58,495 nt of DNA, taken from positions 1-58,495 of the forward strand of contig JAJBAW010000012.1 in the NCBI GenBank assembly GCA_020532545.1, written 5' to 3'. The position numbers and the translations under genes were made by a program. This document shows, piece by piece, positions 26,305-36,038 of the stretch. The DNA comes from Candidatus Cloacimonadota bacterium (GTDB lineage Bacteria > Cloacimonadota > Cloacimonadia > Cloacimonadales > Cloacimonadaceae). Under the pieces are notes generated by a model. It was not told the DNA's origin. It was given only the letters and a program-made list of their open reading frames with translations, and did not search any database. Position 1 is the first letter of the stretch, and every line of letters begins with the position of its first letter.

Positions 26305-27342
26305 ATGCCAAATGACAAAATGAAACCGGTGGATTACAAGTCTTCCGGAGTAGATATCGAAGCCGGAGAAAACGCTGTAAAAGCGATCAAGGATAAGGTA
26401 CGTTCCACCTTTAATGCCAATGTCCTCAGTGAATTGGGCAGTTTTGGAGGATTGTACCGAGTGGATAAAACCGCCTGGGAAAACCCCATCCTGGTTTCCA
26501 GCACAGATGGAGTGGGCACGAAACTGCTCGTTGCCATCCGCGCCCAAGTATATGACACGGTGGGCCAGGATCTGGTGAATCACTGTGTAAACGATATTCT
26601 CGTGCAAGGAGCTCTGCCCCAATTTTTCCTGGATTACATAGGGGTGGGAAAGCTGAAACAGGAGATCATTTCACAGATCATAGATGGCTTCGTCAAAGCC
26701 TGCCGGGAAAATTCCTGCGCTCTGATCGGTGGAGAAATGGCAGAAATGCCAGGACTCTACCAGGAGCACGATTTTGACCTGGCTGGCACGATCATAGGCA
26801 TGGTCGAAGAAGATCAGCTCTTGCCGCGCAACAGCGTAGAATCGGGAGATCAGCTTATGGGCCTGCCCTCTAGCGGGCTACATACCAATGGCTTTTCTCT
26901 GGCCCGCAAAGTCCTGTTTGAAAAAATGGGGCTGAAGGTGGATTCATATGTAGAGGAGCTATCCGGCACCCTGGCTGAAAAGCTGCTTGCCGTGCACAGA
27001 AGCTACCTGCCTGTGTTGCGTCCATATCTTCAGGATCCCGGCCTCAAAGCCTTGGCTCATATCACCGGCGGAGGAATTGCCGGCAACCTGAGCAGGGTGC
27101 TTCCAGAGGGTGTACAAGGCGAGATCGATCTGCCCAAAGCTAATATTCCCGCTCTGTTTCAGCTCATTCAAAAAGGTGGAAATGTGAGCGACGAAGTGAT
27201 GCGGCAGACCTTTAACCTGGGTATTGGCATGATCTGCGTAGTGAGCCCAAAGCTGGCAACTGAACTGCAAAATCAGCATGGCGCTTTGCGCTTGGGTGAG
27301 CTGTATTGCTCCAGCAGCAAGGACAGAGTAATATTCAGATGA
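26305..27342 (+). CDS. purM: Phosphoribosylformylglycinamidine cyclo-ligase (AIR synthetase)
   Basis: A 345-residue enzyme that closes the imidazole ring in purine biosynthesis, using ATP to convert FGAM to AIR. Diagnostic segments are DYKSSGVDIEAGENAV, SSTDGVGTKLLVA, HCVNDILVQGALPQFFLDYI, LIGGEMAEMPGLY, GLHTNGFSLARK and AHITGGGIAGNLSRVLPE. An excellent AAGGAGG precedes the ATG. No other pur gene is adjacent. An inverted repeat follows at 27371-27395. Confidence 0.97.
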   Translation: MPNDKMKPVDYKSSGVDIEAGENAVKAIKDKVRSTFNANVLSELGSFGGLYRVDKTAWENPILVSSTDGVGTKLLVAIRAQVYDTVGQDLVNHCVNDILVQGALPQFFLDYIGVGKLKQEIISQIIDGFVKACRENSCALIGGEMAEMPGLYQEHDFDLAGTIIGMVEEDQLLPRNSVESGDQLMGLPSSGLHTNGFSLARKVLFEKMGLKVDSYVEELSGTLAEKLLAVHRSYLPVLRPYLQDPGLKALAHITGGGIAGNLSRVLPEGVQGEIDLPKANIPALFQLIQKGGNVSDEVMRQTFNLGIGMICVVSPKLATELQNQHGALRLGELYCSSSKDRVIFR

Positions 27343-27370
27343 TTTTCTTAAATATGTTTTACGCAAGGCA

Positions 27371-27395
27371 ATTAGTCCTCTGTATGGGGACTAAT
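27371..27395 (+). terminator. Hairpin after purM, possible terminator
   Basis: ATTAGTCC (27371-27378) pairs perfectly with GGACTAAT (27388-27395). The following sequence (TCCAAACTTA) lacks a clear T-run, so termination would be weak. It separates purM from the promoter at 27419. Confidence 0.45.
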
Positions 27396-27418
27396 TCCAA
27401 ACTTATGAAAAAAACTGC

Positions 27419-27447
27419 TTGACTGATTTTTATAGCTCAGATATAAG
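27419..27447 (+). promoter_or_regulatory. Promoter of the TonB receptor operon
   Basis: TTGACT at 27419-27424, a 17-base spacer and TATAAG at 27442-27447. This is the best-looking sigma70-type promoter in the window, about 95 bases before the receptor start. No riboswitch or Fur-like palindrome was recognised between it and the gene. Confidence 0.65.
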
Positions 27448-27544
27448 CGCTTTAAGAGGAATAGCCTTTTTGCTTTTTGAGGCCGACCTCAGATTTAATC
27501 ATGAATTTAAAAGTAAATAAGCCAGGATGAAGGGAGGTTTATCG

Positions 27545-30500
27545 ATGCGAAAAACTGCATTGATCCTGCTAATAGTGTTGCTTGTTGGTATCGGATGCCT
27601 TGAAGCGCAGACTACCGGTCGCCTTGCCGTTCGCGTTCGCGATGGGCAGGGTCGTCCAATGGAATTTGTCAATGTCGTGGTAATGTCCGGTTCTCAACGT
27701 ATTACCGGAGGCCAGACCAACGAAAAAGGTCAGGCAATCATTATCAATATCCCCCCGGGTTCTTATACTGTGAAGTTTTCACTCGTAAGTTACGGTGAAA
27801 TGACTTATCAAAACGTAAGAATCCAAGTGGGGCAAACCGCTAATTTATCACCCACCATGAATCGCGCCGGAATTTTGGGCGCTACTGTCGTGGTAGAAGC
27901 TGAACAAGATAGGGTAGAACGCGACCGTACAGGCTCTTCGCGGCAGATCGAGATGGATAATTTGTCCGATTCTGCTGTTTCAGACGTGGCCGGCATCATC
28001 TCCCTACAAGCGGGTGTTACTAATATTGGTGGCGAGCTGCACATCCGGGGTGGACGTGCAAATGAAGTGAATTTTACCGTGGACGGCATGAGCGTGTCAG
28101 ACCCTGTCGATGGTGGTTCTGCCCTTTCTGTGGATACAGATGCCATCAAAGATATGAAGGTCATGACGGGCGGATTCCCTGCGGAATTTGGCAATGCCCA
28201 GTCCGGTGTGGTGAATATTGTTACTAAAGACGGTGATTCCTATTTTTCAGGGAAAGTCGAGTACAATACAGACCATATCATCGGCGAAGGCCGCAATTCC
28301 GATATCTTAAAATTTGCCTTTGGTGGTCCGATTGTGCCGTTTGCATCTCAGGATCTCAAAGAACGTCTTACCTTTTATTTAAATGGTGCTGGCGAATGGT
28401 TGGATGGCCGCTACAAAGACCTCTATGTAACTGATCCTAATAGTGATTATACTTACCAAGGTCTTAGTATTTTGAGCTCCCAATACCCAAAATATGATCC
28501 TTATTCCAGCAGAGATAGCATCCTCGGCATTGATCTGGGGAATAGAAACTATAATAGCTATAACATCAACCTGAAGACGAAGTATGACCTGAATCCAGCC
28601 CAAAAGTTTACTTTTGCTGTGCGTGGCGACAGATCTTACAATCGACCCTTCAGCCCTGCAGGAGCATACGCCTGGCGTTATGCTTTGCAGCACTATGTTG
28701 AAACCGAAACTAAACAGCGTCAATACATTGGAACCTATGATCATATGTTTGGCCCCACCATGAACCTCAAGGTGAAGGCAAGCTATTATAGCAAAGATAC
28801 GAATCAAGGTCCACGTGGGATCGATCGCGAAGACTATATCTTCATGGTGATAGACCCGGACAATCCTGGCGTTGATTATATGGATGATGCTTTACAGGGA
28901 AAATACGGTTATGCCACAGTGGACAACGATGGTGATGGCGTGCATGATTTTGGTTTCCAGCCTTCACACCGCTGGCAGTACCGTCTGCAGAGTCAGGAAG
29001 ATACCCGGGTGATCCCAGGATTTTATGCTCCTGGCTCCATTTATACCAATTTTATCGATGATAAGACTACTACCATGAACTTCCGTACGGATTTTGAGTG
29101 GCAGGCCAGTCAGACTCATCTTGCCAAGACGGGTCTTGAAATCATCTCTCACGATATCCAGAAAAACCAATTGCAGAATTTCCTTACTATATATGAAGAC
29201 CGCAGACAGGCTTATCTGCGCGGTGTTTATGATCTCACCCTTGCCGATGTGGCAAATTATGCTGCCGATCCAAGTTACGTTCCCAGTGCGCTGTATGGTT
29301 TGGAATCCTCGGTGGATGTGCCTCTTTCGGTAAGCGATCTTGTGCCCATTTACAAACCCATGGATTATTATAATGCAGCCAAGGCCTCTTCCGGGAAACG
29401 TGATGGCTATTCAGCCAATCCCTGGCAGGCGGCTTTCTATCTGCAGGATAAAATGGAATGGGAAGGCATGATCGTGAATGCCGGCCTCCGTTTTGATTTC
29501 TGGTACCTTGGTTCCAGCTACAAGATTCTGCAAGATAATGGCAAGTATGCCACCCGCGATTTTGACAAAGGTGATACCTTCCAAATGATGGTGTCTCCAC
29601 GGCTTGGGGTCTCCCATCCGATCACAGAGCGGGATGTGCTGCGTTTTGCCTATAACTATCAGAACCAATTGCCACAAATGCAGTATGTCTTCACTTCCAA
29701 AACCCCGCAGGATGCAAACATCTCTGATGTAGCCATCACAGTGGGCAATCCTACTCTGGAACCGCAAATCACGGTAACCTACGAAGTGGGCCTGTCTCAT
29801 CAGATCAGTGATGACTATGTGCTGGATATGACGGCTTATTACAAAAACCTCTACAATTACGTAAGCACAATGCGCGAACGTAAAGAAGGCGAAGAAAGCG
29901 TAGCCTGGTACCGTTTTATCTCTGAAGACTATGGTTCTGCTCGTGGCCTTGATATTCAGCTGGAGAAGATACTCTCGAACTTCAATACCTGGAGTATCGC
30001 CTATTCTCTGGCCTGGGCTCAGGGTAACAATTCCAGTACCGTGATTCAGGACGAAAACACTTCTCTGCGCGAATTCCCGCTGGATTGGGATGTGCGGCAC
30101 AATGCCTCGCTGAACTATACCTTCCGCATCGGACGCGGGGAAGAATTCTTTGTCCCCTTCACAAATTACATCCTTCCTTTGGATGATTTCTCAGCAAACA
30201 TAAACTGGAGCCTGGTCTCGGGTGCCCCCTATACTCCTCAGAGTATCGAAGGAAACTCCATGCTGGATACAAACAGCAAGCGCATGGGCTTCACCCATCA
30301 GGCCAATGCCAGACTCACCAAAGGAATCAGGATACCCGGCGGCAGTTCTGTCCGCATATATTTGGATGTGGAAAACCTCTTGAAGACCAGAAACGTCTTG
30401 AGCGTGTATCCCAAAACTGGCGATCCCTATATCACCGGTGAAGATCTTCAGGATGATCTGGTACAATTCACCTATCCTGAAGTGGAATTCACCCACGGAT

Positions 30501-30571
30501 TGTCCAACCGAAACCCTGCTCATGTTGACACCTATCGGGGCGTGACCCTCGGCGTGTCCTTTAACTTCTAA
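27545..30571 (+). CDS. TonB-dependent outer-membrane receptor with carboxypeptidase-regulatory-like domain
   Basis: 1008 residues from the ATG at 27545, placed after GGGAGG; an in-frame ATG at 27527 is less likely because it overlaps that site. The order is signal peptide (1-22), a carboxypeptidase-regulatory-like beta domain (about 24-105), a plug (about 130-230; LHIRGGRANEVNFTVDGM and FGNAQSGVVNIVTKDG) and a 22-stranded-type barrel to the terminal aromatic strand GVTLGVSFNF. A calcium-loop-like DNDGDGVHD occurs at 460-468, within a probable extracellular loop. Such receptors import large or scarce substrates (siderophores, cobalamin, glycans, peptides); the substrate is not evident. The energising ExbB/ExbD/TonB genes follow directly. 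Confidence 0.92.
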   Translation: MRKTALILLIVLLVGIGCLEAQTTGRLAVRVRDGQGRPMEFVNVVVMSGSQRITGGQTNEKGQAIIINIPPGSYTVKFSLVSYGEMTYQNVRIQVGQTANLSPTMNRAGILGATVVVEAEQDRVERDRTGSSRQIEMDNLSDSAVSDVAGIISLQAGVTNIGGELHIRGGRANEVNFTVDGMSVSDPVDGGSALSVDTDAIKDMKVMTGGFPAEFGNAQSGVVNIVTKDGDSYFSGKVEYNTDHIIGEGRNSDILKFAFGGPIVPFASQDLKERLTFYLNGAGEWLDGRYKDLYVTDPNSDYTYQGLSILSSQYPKYDPYSSRDSILGIDLGNRNYNSYNINLKTKYDLNPAQKFTFAVRGDRSYNRPFSPAGAYAWRYALQHYVETETKQRQYIGTYDHMFGPTMNLKVKASYYSKDTNQGPRGIDREDYIFMVIDPDNPGVDYMDDALQGKYGYATVDNDGDGVHDFGFQPSHRWQYRLQSQEDTRVIPGFYAPGSIYTNFIDDKTTTMNFRTDFEWQASQTHLAKTGLEIISHDIQKNQLQNFLTIYEDRRQAYLRGVYDLTLADVANYAADPSYVPSALYGLESSVDVPLSVSDLVPIYKPMDYYNAAKASSGKRDGYSANPWQAAFYLQDKMEWEGMIVNAGLRFDFWYLGSSYKILQDNGKYATRDFDKGDTFQMMVSPRLGVSHPITERDVLRFAYNYQNQLPQMQYVFTSKTPQDANISDVAITVGNPTLEPQITVTYEVGLSHQISDDYVLDMTAYYKNLYNYVSTMRERKEGEESVAWYRFISEDYGSARGLDIQLEKILSNFNTWSIAYSLAWAQGNNSSTVIQDENTSLREFPLDWDVRHNASLNYTFRIGRGEEFFVPFTNYILPLDDFSANINWSLVSGAPYTPQSIEGNSMLDTNSKRMGFTHQANARLTKGIRIPGGSSVRIYLDVENLLKTRNVLSVYPKTGDPYITGEDLQDDLVQFTYPEVEFTHGLSNRNPAHVDTYRGVTLGVSFNF

Positions 30572-30594
30572 ATTATTCCAAGGAGGAATCATAA

Positions 30595-31344
30595 ATGAGA
30601 AAATTCTCATACATAATGCTGCTCGTAATGCTCTTGAGCCTGGTGCTCCCAGGCCTGGCATTCGCGCAGGAAGCAGTCGAACAAGCCGCAGCTGCGACCA
30701 ACGGTGGTGGCATGGAGAATTTTGCCGAACTGGTGTTTGGCAGCGGAATGGTAAAATGGTTTAAAGATGGTGGATGGGCTATGTGGCCTATCATCATCGT
30801 TGCAATATATGGTTTGGCATATATCATCTGGAAATTCATCGCTCTTATATATGGCAAGATCAACCTCAACAGCTTTCTTGATAAGATAGTCCCCTTGATC
30901 AAAAGCAAGAAGTATAAAGAAGCTATAGAGCTTGCCAAAAATACCCGAGGCCCTGTGGCAGCTATTGTATATTCCGGACTGCTCAAAGCCGATGGTGGCG
31001 TACCTGCAGTGGAAAAAGCCATTGAGAATGCCGCTATGATCGAGATGAGTTACTTGGAAAAAGGCTTTATAGAGCTTTCCACCACCATTACCCTGGCTCC
31101 CATGTTGGGATTCCTGGGTACTGTATCTGGTATGATCAGTGCATTTGATGCCATCGCCGCAGCCCGCGCTGTGGACGCAACTATCGTTGCCAGCGGTATC
31201 AAAATCGCTTTGATCACCACTCAGTTTGGTCTTATCGTGGCCATCCCGGTGCAGTTCTTTAACAACATCTTCACCACCATGGTCGATGGCCTGGTGATTG
31301 ACATGCAAAAGGCAACCGAAAAAGTTATTGAAGCGATGCTTTAA
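30595..31344 (+). CDS. exbB: MotA/TolQ/ExbB proton channel protein
   Basis: A 249-residue inner-membrane subunit of the TonB motor. It has a cleavable-looking N-terminal signal (FSYIMLLVMLLSLVLPGLAFAQ), a short periplasmic stretch, and three membrane segments (about 62-85, 150-172 and 195-218). The conserved channel region TITLAPMLGFLGTVSGMISA and the third helix LITTQFGLIVAIPVQ are typical. The extra N-terminal signal is usual for ExbB of Bacteroidetes-like phyla. AAGGAGG precedes the ATG, 23 bases after the receptor stop; exbD follows after 17 bases. Confidence 0.92.
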   Translation: MRKFSYIMLLVMLLSLVLPGLAFAQEAVEQAAAATNGGGMENFAELVFGSGMVKWFKDGGWAMWPIIIVAIYGLAYIIWKFIALIYGKINLNSFLDKIVPLIKSKKYKEAIELAKNTRGPVAAIVYSGLLKADGGVPAVEKAIENAAMIEMSYLEKGFIELSTTITLAPMLGFLGTVSGMISAFDAIAAARAVDATIVASGIKIALITTQFGLIVAIPVQFFNNIFTTMVDGLVIDMQKATEKVIEAML

Positions 31345-31361
31345 GTCTTGGGGAGAAAACA

Positions 31362-31787
31362 ATGAAAATAGGACGCAAAAGGAAAGCTAAGGCAGAAATC
31401 CCGACTTCGTCGATGTCTGATATCGCCTTCCTCTTAATCGTCTTTTTCATGGCGACTACAAAGTTCGACGTGAAAGAGGGGATTAGGATAGTCCTCCCTC
31501 AGGCAGCTACGGAAGGTACTGAGCAGACTCAGAGCCTTACTCTGACAGAGAATGAAATGACCCGTTTGCAGATCACAGAAGATGGAAAACTAGCGATAAA
31601 CAAGGAAGCTCCCCGCGAGATTGAAAGCGGAGAATTGGATATGCTGATTCAGCAAAAATTGAAATTAAACCAGCAGATGATCTTTAAGGTTATCACGGAT
31701 CGTGAAGCCAAATACAATGACATGATCCGTGTGGTTGACCGCCTCAAAGCGGCCAATATCGAAAAGATCTCGCTCTCGACGAATTAG
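31362..31787 (+). CDS. exbD: Biopolymer transport protein ExbD, first copy
   Basis: 141 residues: a short basic N-terminus, one membrane helix with the essential aspartate D20 (SSMSDIAFLLIVFFMATT), and a periplasmic domain ending with the 'ReAkYNDMIRVVDRLKAANI' type signature. ExbD and ExbB form the proton-driven motor that energises TonB. It is preceded by a good ribosome-binding site and followed 9 bases later by a second exbD. Confidence 0.92.
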   Translation: MKIGRKRKAKAEIPTSSMSDIAFLLIVFFMATTKFDVKEGIRIVLPQAATEGTEQTQSLTLTENEMTRLQITEDGKLAINKEAPREIESGELDMLIQQKLKLNQQMIFKVITDREAKYNDMIRVVDRLKAANIEKISLSTN

Positions 31788-31796
31788 GAGATAGAA

Positions 31797-32231
31797 ATGG
31801 CGAATATACAAAAAGAACGAAATCGCGAAGCAGTTATTCCCACCTCGTCGATGTCAGACATAGCGTTTCTGCTGCTCTTATTCTTCATGGTTAGCACCGT
31901 GTTTGTTCAGGAAAAGAAATTCTGGGTAGAACGCGATCGCTGGCCTATTGCTGAAAGCATCGAGCGTGTTCCCAGAAACCATACCACTACCGTCTATGTG
32001 ATGAGGGATGAGACTATTCTCATCGATGATATAGCCACCCGGATTGAGAGCTCGGAAGACGTATTTGTCTCTTCCACCCTGATCCGGAAGAAAGAAGAAG
32101 ACCCCGAGTTAATTGTTTGTTTTAGAACAGACAAGGAAACTAAATACGGAGTAATGTCCGACGTGTTGCGCCAGCTTCAGGATGCACAAACCCTGGTGGT
32201 GGCCTTTGAAACCAATAAACGGGCAGATTAG
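31797..32231 (+). CDS. exbD: Biopolymer transport protein ExbD, second copy
   Basis: 144 residues, same plan as the preceding copy: D21 in SSMSDIAFLLLLFFMVST and a periplasmic domain ending TKYGVMSDVLRQLQDAQTLVV. The two copies share the membrane helix but differ strongly in the periplasmic part, so they are old paralogues with separate roles, as is common for ExbBDD-TonB operons in the Bacteroidetes-Chlorobi group. It lies 9 bases upstream of tonB. Confidence 0.9.
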   Translation: MANIQKERNREAVIPTSSMSDIAFLLLLFFMVSTVFVQEKKFWVERDRWPIAESIERVPRNHTTTVYVMRDETILIDDIATRIESSEDVFVSSTLIRKKEEDPELIVCFRTDKETKYGVMSDVLRQLQDAQTLVVAFETNKRAD

Positions 32232-32240
32232 GAGGCAAAG

Positions 32241-32873
32241 ATGAAACAACCATTTTTAGATTGGAAAGACCAAGCCGATAGCCAATTTAGCAAGGCTCTT
32301 GCGCTTTCGCTTACCATGGTGCTCTTTGTGATGGTGATTGCTCCTAATATAGAAGCGCGCAAGCAAGTCTTCAAGACCCAGCAGCTAGAACTTGTGGATA
32401 TACCCATGGAAGAACGGGAGAAAATCGAGCCTCCCGAAGCCGAAGTGAGTATCGATATCCCACTGGTTATCAGCGATGAACTGGGTACCGAAGATGTAGA
32501 TATGGCTGCTTACGAAAGCGCCATCTCGCAGATCGGTAATATAAATATAACAACGTCCTCCAGCTTGTCTCAGATCGATGAAACACCGGTTAACTTTGTG
32601 CCTTATGATGAACCACCAGTGGTGATAGGCAAAATTTCCCCGGTCTATCCTGAATTTGCCAAGCGCAACAAAGTGCAGGGGACAGTAGTTTTGGAAGTGG
32701 AAGTGCTGAAAGACGGCTCTGTCCGCAATATTCGTGTTAAACGTTCGGTTCCGGGTGGCCTCGATGAAGCTGCCATGGATGCTGTGCGTAAAACAAAATT
32801 TCAACCCGGCAGAAGCAGTGGCCAACCAGTAGACGTGCTGCTGATCATTCCGGTTGAATTTACCTTGAAATAG
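32241..32873 (+). CDS. tonB: Energy transducer TonB
   Basis: 210 residues: a membrane anchor (about 17-36; ALALSLTMVLFVMVIAPN), a periplasmic linker (VDIPMEEREKIEPPEAEV), which is acidic rather than the long Pro/Lys type, and a C-terminal TonB domain (about 122-210; KISPVYPEFAKRNKVQGTVV and FQPGRSSGQPVDVLLIIPV). TonB carries the energy of the ExbB/ExbD motor to outer-membrane receptors, presumably the one encoded at 27545. The next gene starts 15 bases downstream. Confidence 0.93.
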   Translation: MKQPFLDWKDQADSQFSKALALSLTMVLFVMVIAPNIEARKQVFKTQQLELVDIPMEEREKIEPPEAEVSIDIPLVISDELGTEDVDMAAYESAISQIGNINITTSSSLSQIDETPVNFVPYDEPPVVIGKISPVYPEFAKRNKVQGTVVLEVEVLKDGSVRNIRVKRSVPGGLDEAAMDAVRKTKFQPGRSSGQPVDVLLIIPVEFTLK

Positions 32874-32887
32874 TCTGGGAGTGTTTG

Positions 32888-35800
32888 ATGAAATTTAATA
32901 AATTCATGTTCTGCCTGCTATTGCTGAGTCTCTTTTCTGTGAGCGCTGTATATGCAGCCATGGCAGTGCCATCGAGCCCAACCAAAAGACTGGACCTGAC
33001 CAAATACCACAACGTGGGTAATATTTGGCTCAGGGTCAGTAACTATGGTTTCTTTGGCTCCGGTGATGATATCATCCCGCAATATCCCTCTTTGGAATAC
33101 CCAGGAGGGAGCGGTATCGATTATCTTTACCAGGGTGCATTATGGTTTGGTGCCAAAAAACAGCGTAGAGACGAACTACACAGAAAATTGTATTGGGTAG
33201 TATATCCACCCTCAGCAACCAATGATCTCATGCTCTACGAGGGGCACGCGGATTGGCAGCCGCATATGATCAACCAACCGGTTATCGATACCTTGGTAAC
33301 CGCTGGCTTTGATGGAGACCTTGATCTCTATGAATTCTTACCGGCTTACAATCCACTTTTGGTGGCCAATGTAGAGCAAAGCGGGAATTATAACCTATAC
33401 AATGCTCTGGATCAGATCGCCTCTGCGTCCATCAGAACCCAGAAACGTGGGTTCGATGACGATGGTGACGGCTTGGTCGATGAAGACTTTGTAGGCTATA
33501 CCTTCCCCTTCAGAGCGGCAAATGAACTGCCTATGGTGTTCAGCGCCTTTGGCTCAAAGTATATCCACCAGATGGGTGCCACTGATTTCTCCATTTTAAA
33601 TGATCAGAATATCCTGGAGATCTGGTTTCCGCTGGGATTTATGGACCTTTCGGATCGCAGCTTTCCCAGCTATGCCTTTACCGCCCGTTATGATGATGAT
33701 CATGATGGACGTTTTGACGAAGATGGAGCTCCGGTTTCCGAGCAGGATTACATTTCCTATTACTATGACTACTGTCCTTTCGGTACCAAAGGAGATCGTG
33801 ATACAGGTGGATCAAGTTCCAGAAGCACGCACAATCCTCTGAACGTACGTGTACGTCAGATGAGCTACCAATGGAGCTACGATTATATTAAAAACCTGGT
33901 CTATGTTGAATTCAATATTACCAATATGAATCACGAAGATGAACTCATCGATTGCGCCATGGGTATCTATATGGACTGCGACGTCGGTCCTCAATCCTGG
34001 GACTCCACTAAGGCCGCAGACGATGTCTCCGGCTACGTAAAAGGCGAAGGATACGAATTTGCCTATACCCGTGATTTTGATGGCGATGGTGGTCTCACCA
34101 CCGGTCTGGTAGGCGCTCGCGTCTGTACTCCAGACCCGGACAAACTGAGATTCCACTGTTGGTACTGGAAGGTGGGTGATGGACCCGATGACAGCAAAGC
34201 CTTGTCCTTATCTACCAGCAATCCGGCCACTGCCAATGAAAAATACTGGCTGCTCACAGGTCGCAATCCAAATAATGCCAAGTTTTCACCTCTGCGCTCT
34301 GAAGATCCGGATATCATGGAATTCGAACAGGCTTCTCCAAATGATACCCGTTTTCTCTTCTCCTTCTATGGGGCTCAACCGGGTACCCCCGATTATACCG
34401 ATCCTGCCAAGCGCTGGAATCTGGCTCCGGACAAGACCATGAAGATCGTGGTTGCTGTATTCCCAGGTGATAACAAAGAAGACCTGAAACGTTCGGCTAC
34501 TTGGGCCACAACGATATACGGACAGGCTCAAGATCTAATTTCTGTGATCTTGCCGGATACATTCCCTCACTACCAAGCCCCTGGTCCTCCTGACATTCCT
34601 GGCCTTTATGCCGAATTGAAGGAAGATGGAGATCGTATTGATCTGTATTGGGATAATCGCTCTGAATTCTCTTACGACGTTCAAAATGTCGTGAGCGGTG
34701 ACATAGGTTGGCAAAGCAGAACTAGTGCTACCTTCATCCCCGGACTGGATAGTGATCCCACAGATTTCTACAACAACGGTTGGCCGGCTGATTTCCCCGA
34801 AGAGTTCAGAGCACCAGCTAATCCGAACGATCCGGAGTATCTATGGAATAATAACGCCAAGGTAAATCCCTGGACAGGCCACCGCTTGCGTCATGACTTC
34901 CAGGGCTACACAGTTTGGGGTCGTTCCGGTAGTGGAAATCGTGAAGATTGGGAAATGCTACGTCGCTGGGACAAGGTGGATACACCTGTGGACCTGGCAG
35001 ACTATATGGTCAATCACTCTCACCCTCAGGCCGACACCCTGTACAAGAACTATGGCGGATATCTGGGTATTGATACAGGTTTGCCCAATTCTTCTAATGA
35101 TCCGAATCCACTGAATCAAGGCTGGCAGGCCAGCGCTGCTGAATACGCCGAATTCTGGCGTTTGGATGAGAATTATGGTATGGCTCCCAATGGCACTGAG
35201 TTCAATGGCTGGCCGCTTTACGATCCGGACGAGGATTGGAGTGTTGAAAACCAGCTTAAAGCCGATCAGATTGCCCTTGATAACCCGATGCTGACCGATG
35301 ATGAGATTAAGGCCCTTCAGGCCCGGATCTTCATGCACCCGCATCTGCAAGATAGACCCCATATCTTTGACCATCTCTATGAGAACAAGAAAATCCCGCT
35401 GCAATCATTTGCTTTCCCCGGAGGCGTCGGAGCACCGACTCCTAATGCAGAAGAGATTGAAACAGTCAGAAAAGAAAGACTTGCCCGCAGATACTATCAG
35501 TATAGTATCATGTACCCGCGTAAGGGTGTGGAATATTACGTTGCCGTTACCGCTTATGATAGAGGAATTCCCGAGAATAGCTTGGAATCCCAAGAATCCG
35601 GACGTGACGCTGATGCCAATATGAAAGTCTTCTTCCCTGGCTCTCTGGCGAGAAACAATATGGACGATATCAAGGTGATTCCTAATCCTTATATCGGGAG
35701 CAGCAAATTTGATGGACGTTATGATAACGACAAAAAGGGAGACAAGTCTCGCCGTTTGTGGTTCGTCAATCTTCCTCAGCGCTGCACCATCCGTATCTAC

Positions 35801-36028
35801 ACCCTGGCCGGAGATCTCGTGCAGACTCTGAAGCATGATGGACAGACCGAGACCGATATCGTAACTATCTCCAAGGCTGCTACCACTGGCATGGCTGCCG
35901 ATGGCATGCATTCCTGGGATTTACTTACCAGAAACAATCAGATCACAGCCCCTGGCGTGTATCTGTTTAGCGTAGAAAACAAAGCTGACGACAAACTCAA
36001 AGTCGGCAAATTTGTCATAATCAAATAA
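32888..36028 (+). CDS. Large secreted protein with calcium-loop motifs and PNPY-type C-terminal domain
   Basis: 1046 residues from the ATG at 32888 (GGGAG 5 bases upstream), with a signal peptide to about residue 24. I do not recognise a catalytic family. Two calcium-loop-like segments are visible, FDDDGDGLVDEDF at about 189-201 and DDDHDGRFDEDG at about 269-280. The last 115 residues (from about 930; VIPNPYIGSSKFDG ... GVYLFSVENK ... KFVIIK) resemble a FlgD/sorting-type Ig fold, but with PNPY in place of YPNPFNP. The position between tonB and a PorV-like barrel suggests a surface partner of the receptor system. It is probably transcribed with the upstream operon. Confidence 0.75.
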   Translation: MKFNKFMFCLLLLSLFSVSAVYAAMAVPSSPTKRLDLTKYHNVGNIWLRVSNYGFFGSGDDIIPQYPSLEYPGGSGIDYLYQGALWFGAKKQRRDELHRKLYWVVYPPSATNDLMLYEGHADWQPHMINQPVIDTLVTAGFDGDLDLYEFLPAYNPLLVANVEQSGNYNLYNALDQIASASIRTQKRGFDDDGDGLVDEDFVGYTFPFRAANELPMVFSAFGSKYIHQMGATDFSILNDQNILEIWFPLGFMDLSDRSFPSYAFTARYDDDHDGRFDEDGAPVSEQDYISYYYDYCPFGTKGDRDTGGSSSRSTHNPLNVRVRQMSYQWSYDYIKNLVYVEFNITNMNHEDELIDCAMGIYMDCDVGPQSWDSTKAADDVSGYVKGEGYEFAYTRDFDGDGGLTTGLVGARVCTPDPDKLRFHCWYWKVGDGPDDSKALSLSTSNPATANEKYWLLTGRNPNNAKFSPLRSEDPDIMEFEQASPNDTRFLFSFYGAQPGTPDYTDPAKRWNLAPDKTMKIVVAVFPGDNKEDLKRSATWATTIYGQAQDLISVILPDTFPHYQAPGPPDIPGLYAELKEDGDRIDLYWDNRSEFSYDVQNVVSGDIGWQSRTSATFIPGLDSDPTDFYNNGWPADFPEEFRAPANPNDPEYLWNNNAKVNPWTGHRLRHDFQGYTVWGRSGSGNREDWEMLRRWDKVDTPVDLADYMVNHSHPQADTLYKNYGGYLGIDTGLPNSSNDPNPLNQGWQASAAEYAEFWRLDENYGMAPNGTEFNGWPLYDPDEDWSVENQLKADQIALDNPMLTDDEIKALQARIFMHPHLQDRPHIFDHLYENKKIPLQSFAFPGGVGAPTPNAEEIETVRKERLARRYYQYSIMYPRKGVEYYVAVTAYDRGIPENSLESQESGRDADANMKVFFPGSLARNNMDDIKVIPNPYIGSSKFDGRYDNDKKGDKSRRLWFVNLPQRCTIRIYTLAGDLVQTLKHDGQTETDIVTISKAATTGMAADGMHSWDLLTRNNQITAPGVYLFSVENKADDKLKVGKFVIIK

Positions 36029-36038
36029 GGGAGGAACT

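Noticed and set aside
27419..27545. Riboswitch or Fur-type control of the TonB receptor
   Set aside because: No B12 box, TPP, FMN or Fur-like palindrome could be recognised between promoter and start; a link between this receptor and the B12 propeller is therefore not supported.
30607..31362. 251-codon open frame on the minus strand opposite exbB
   Set aside because: It lies exactly under a well-conserved exbB with a ribosome-binding site and operon context; its product has no recognisable domain.
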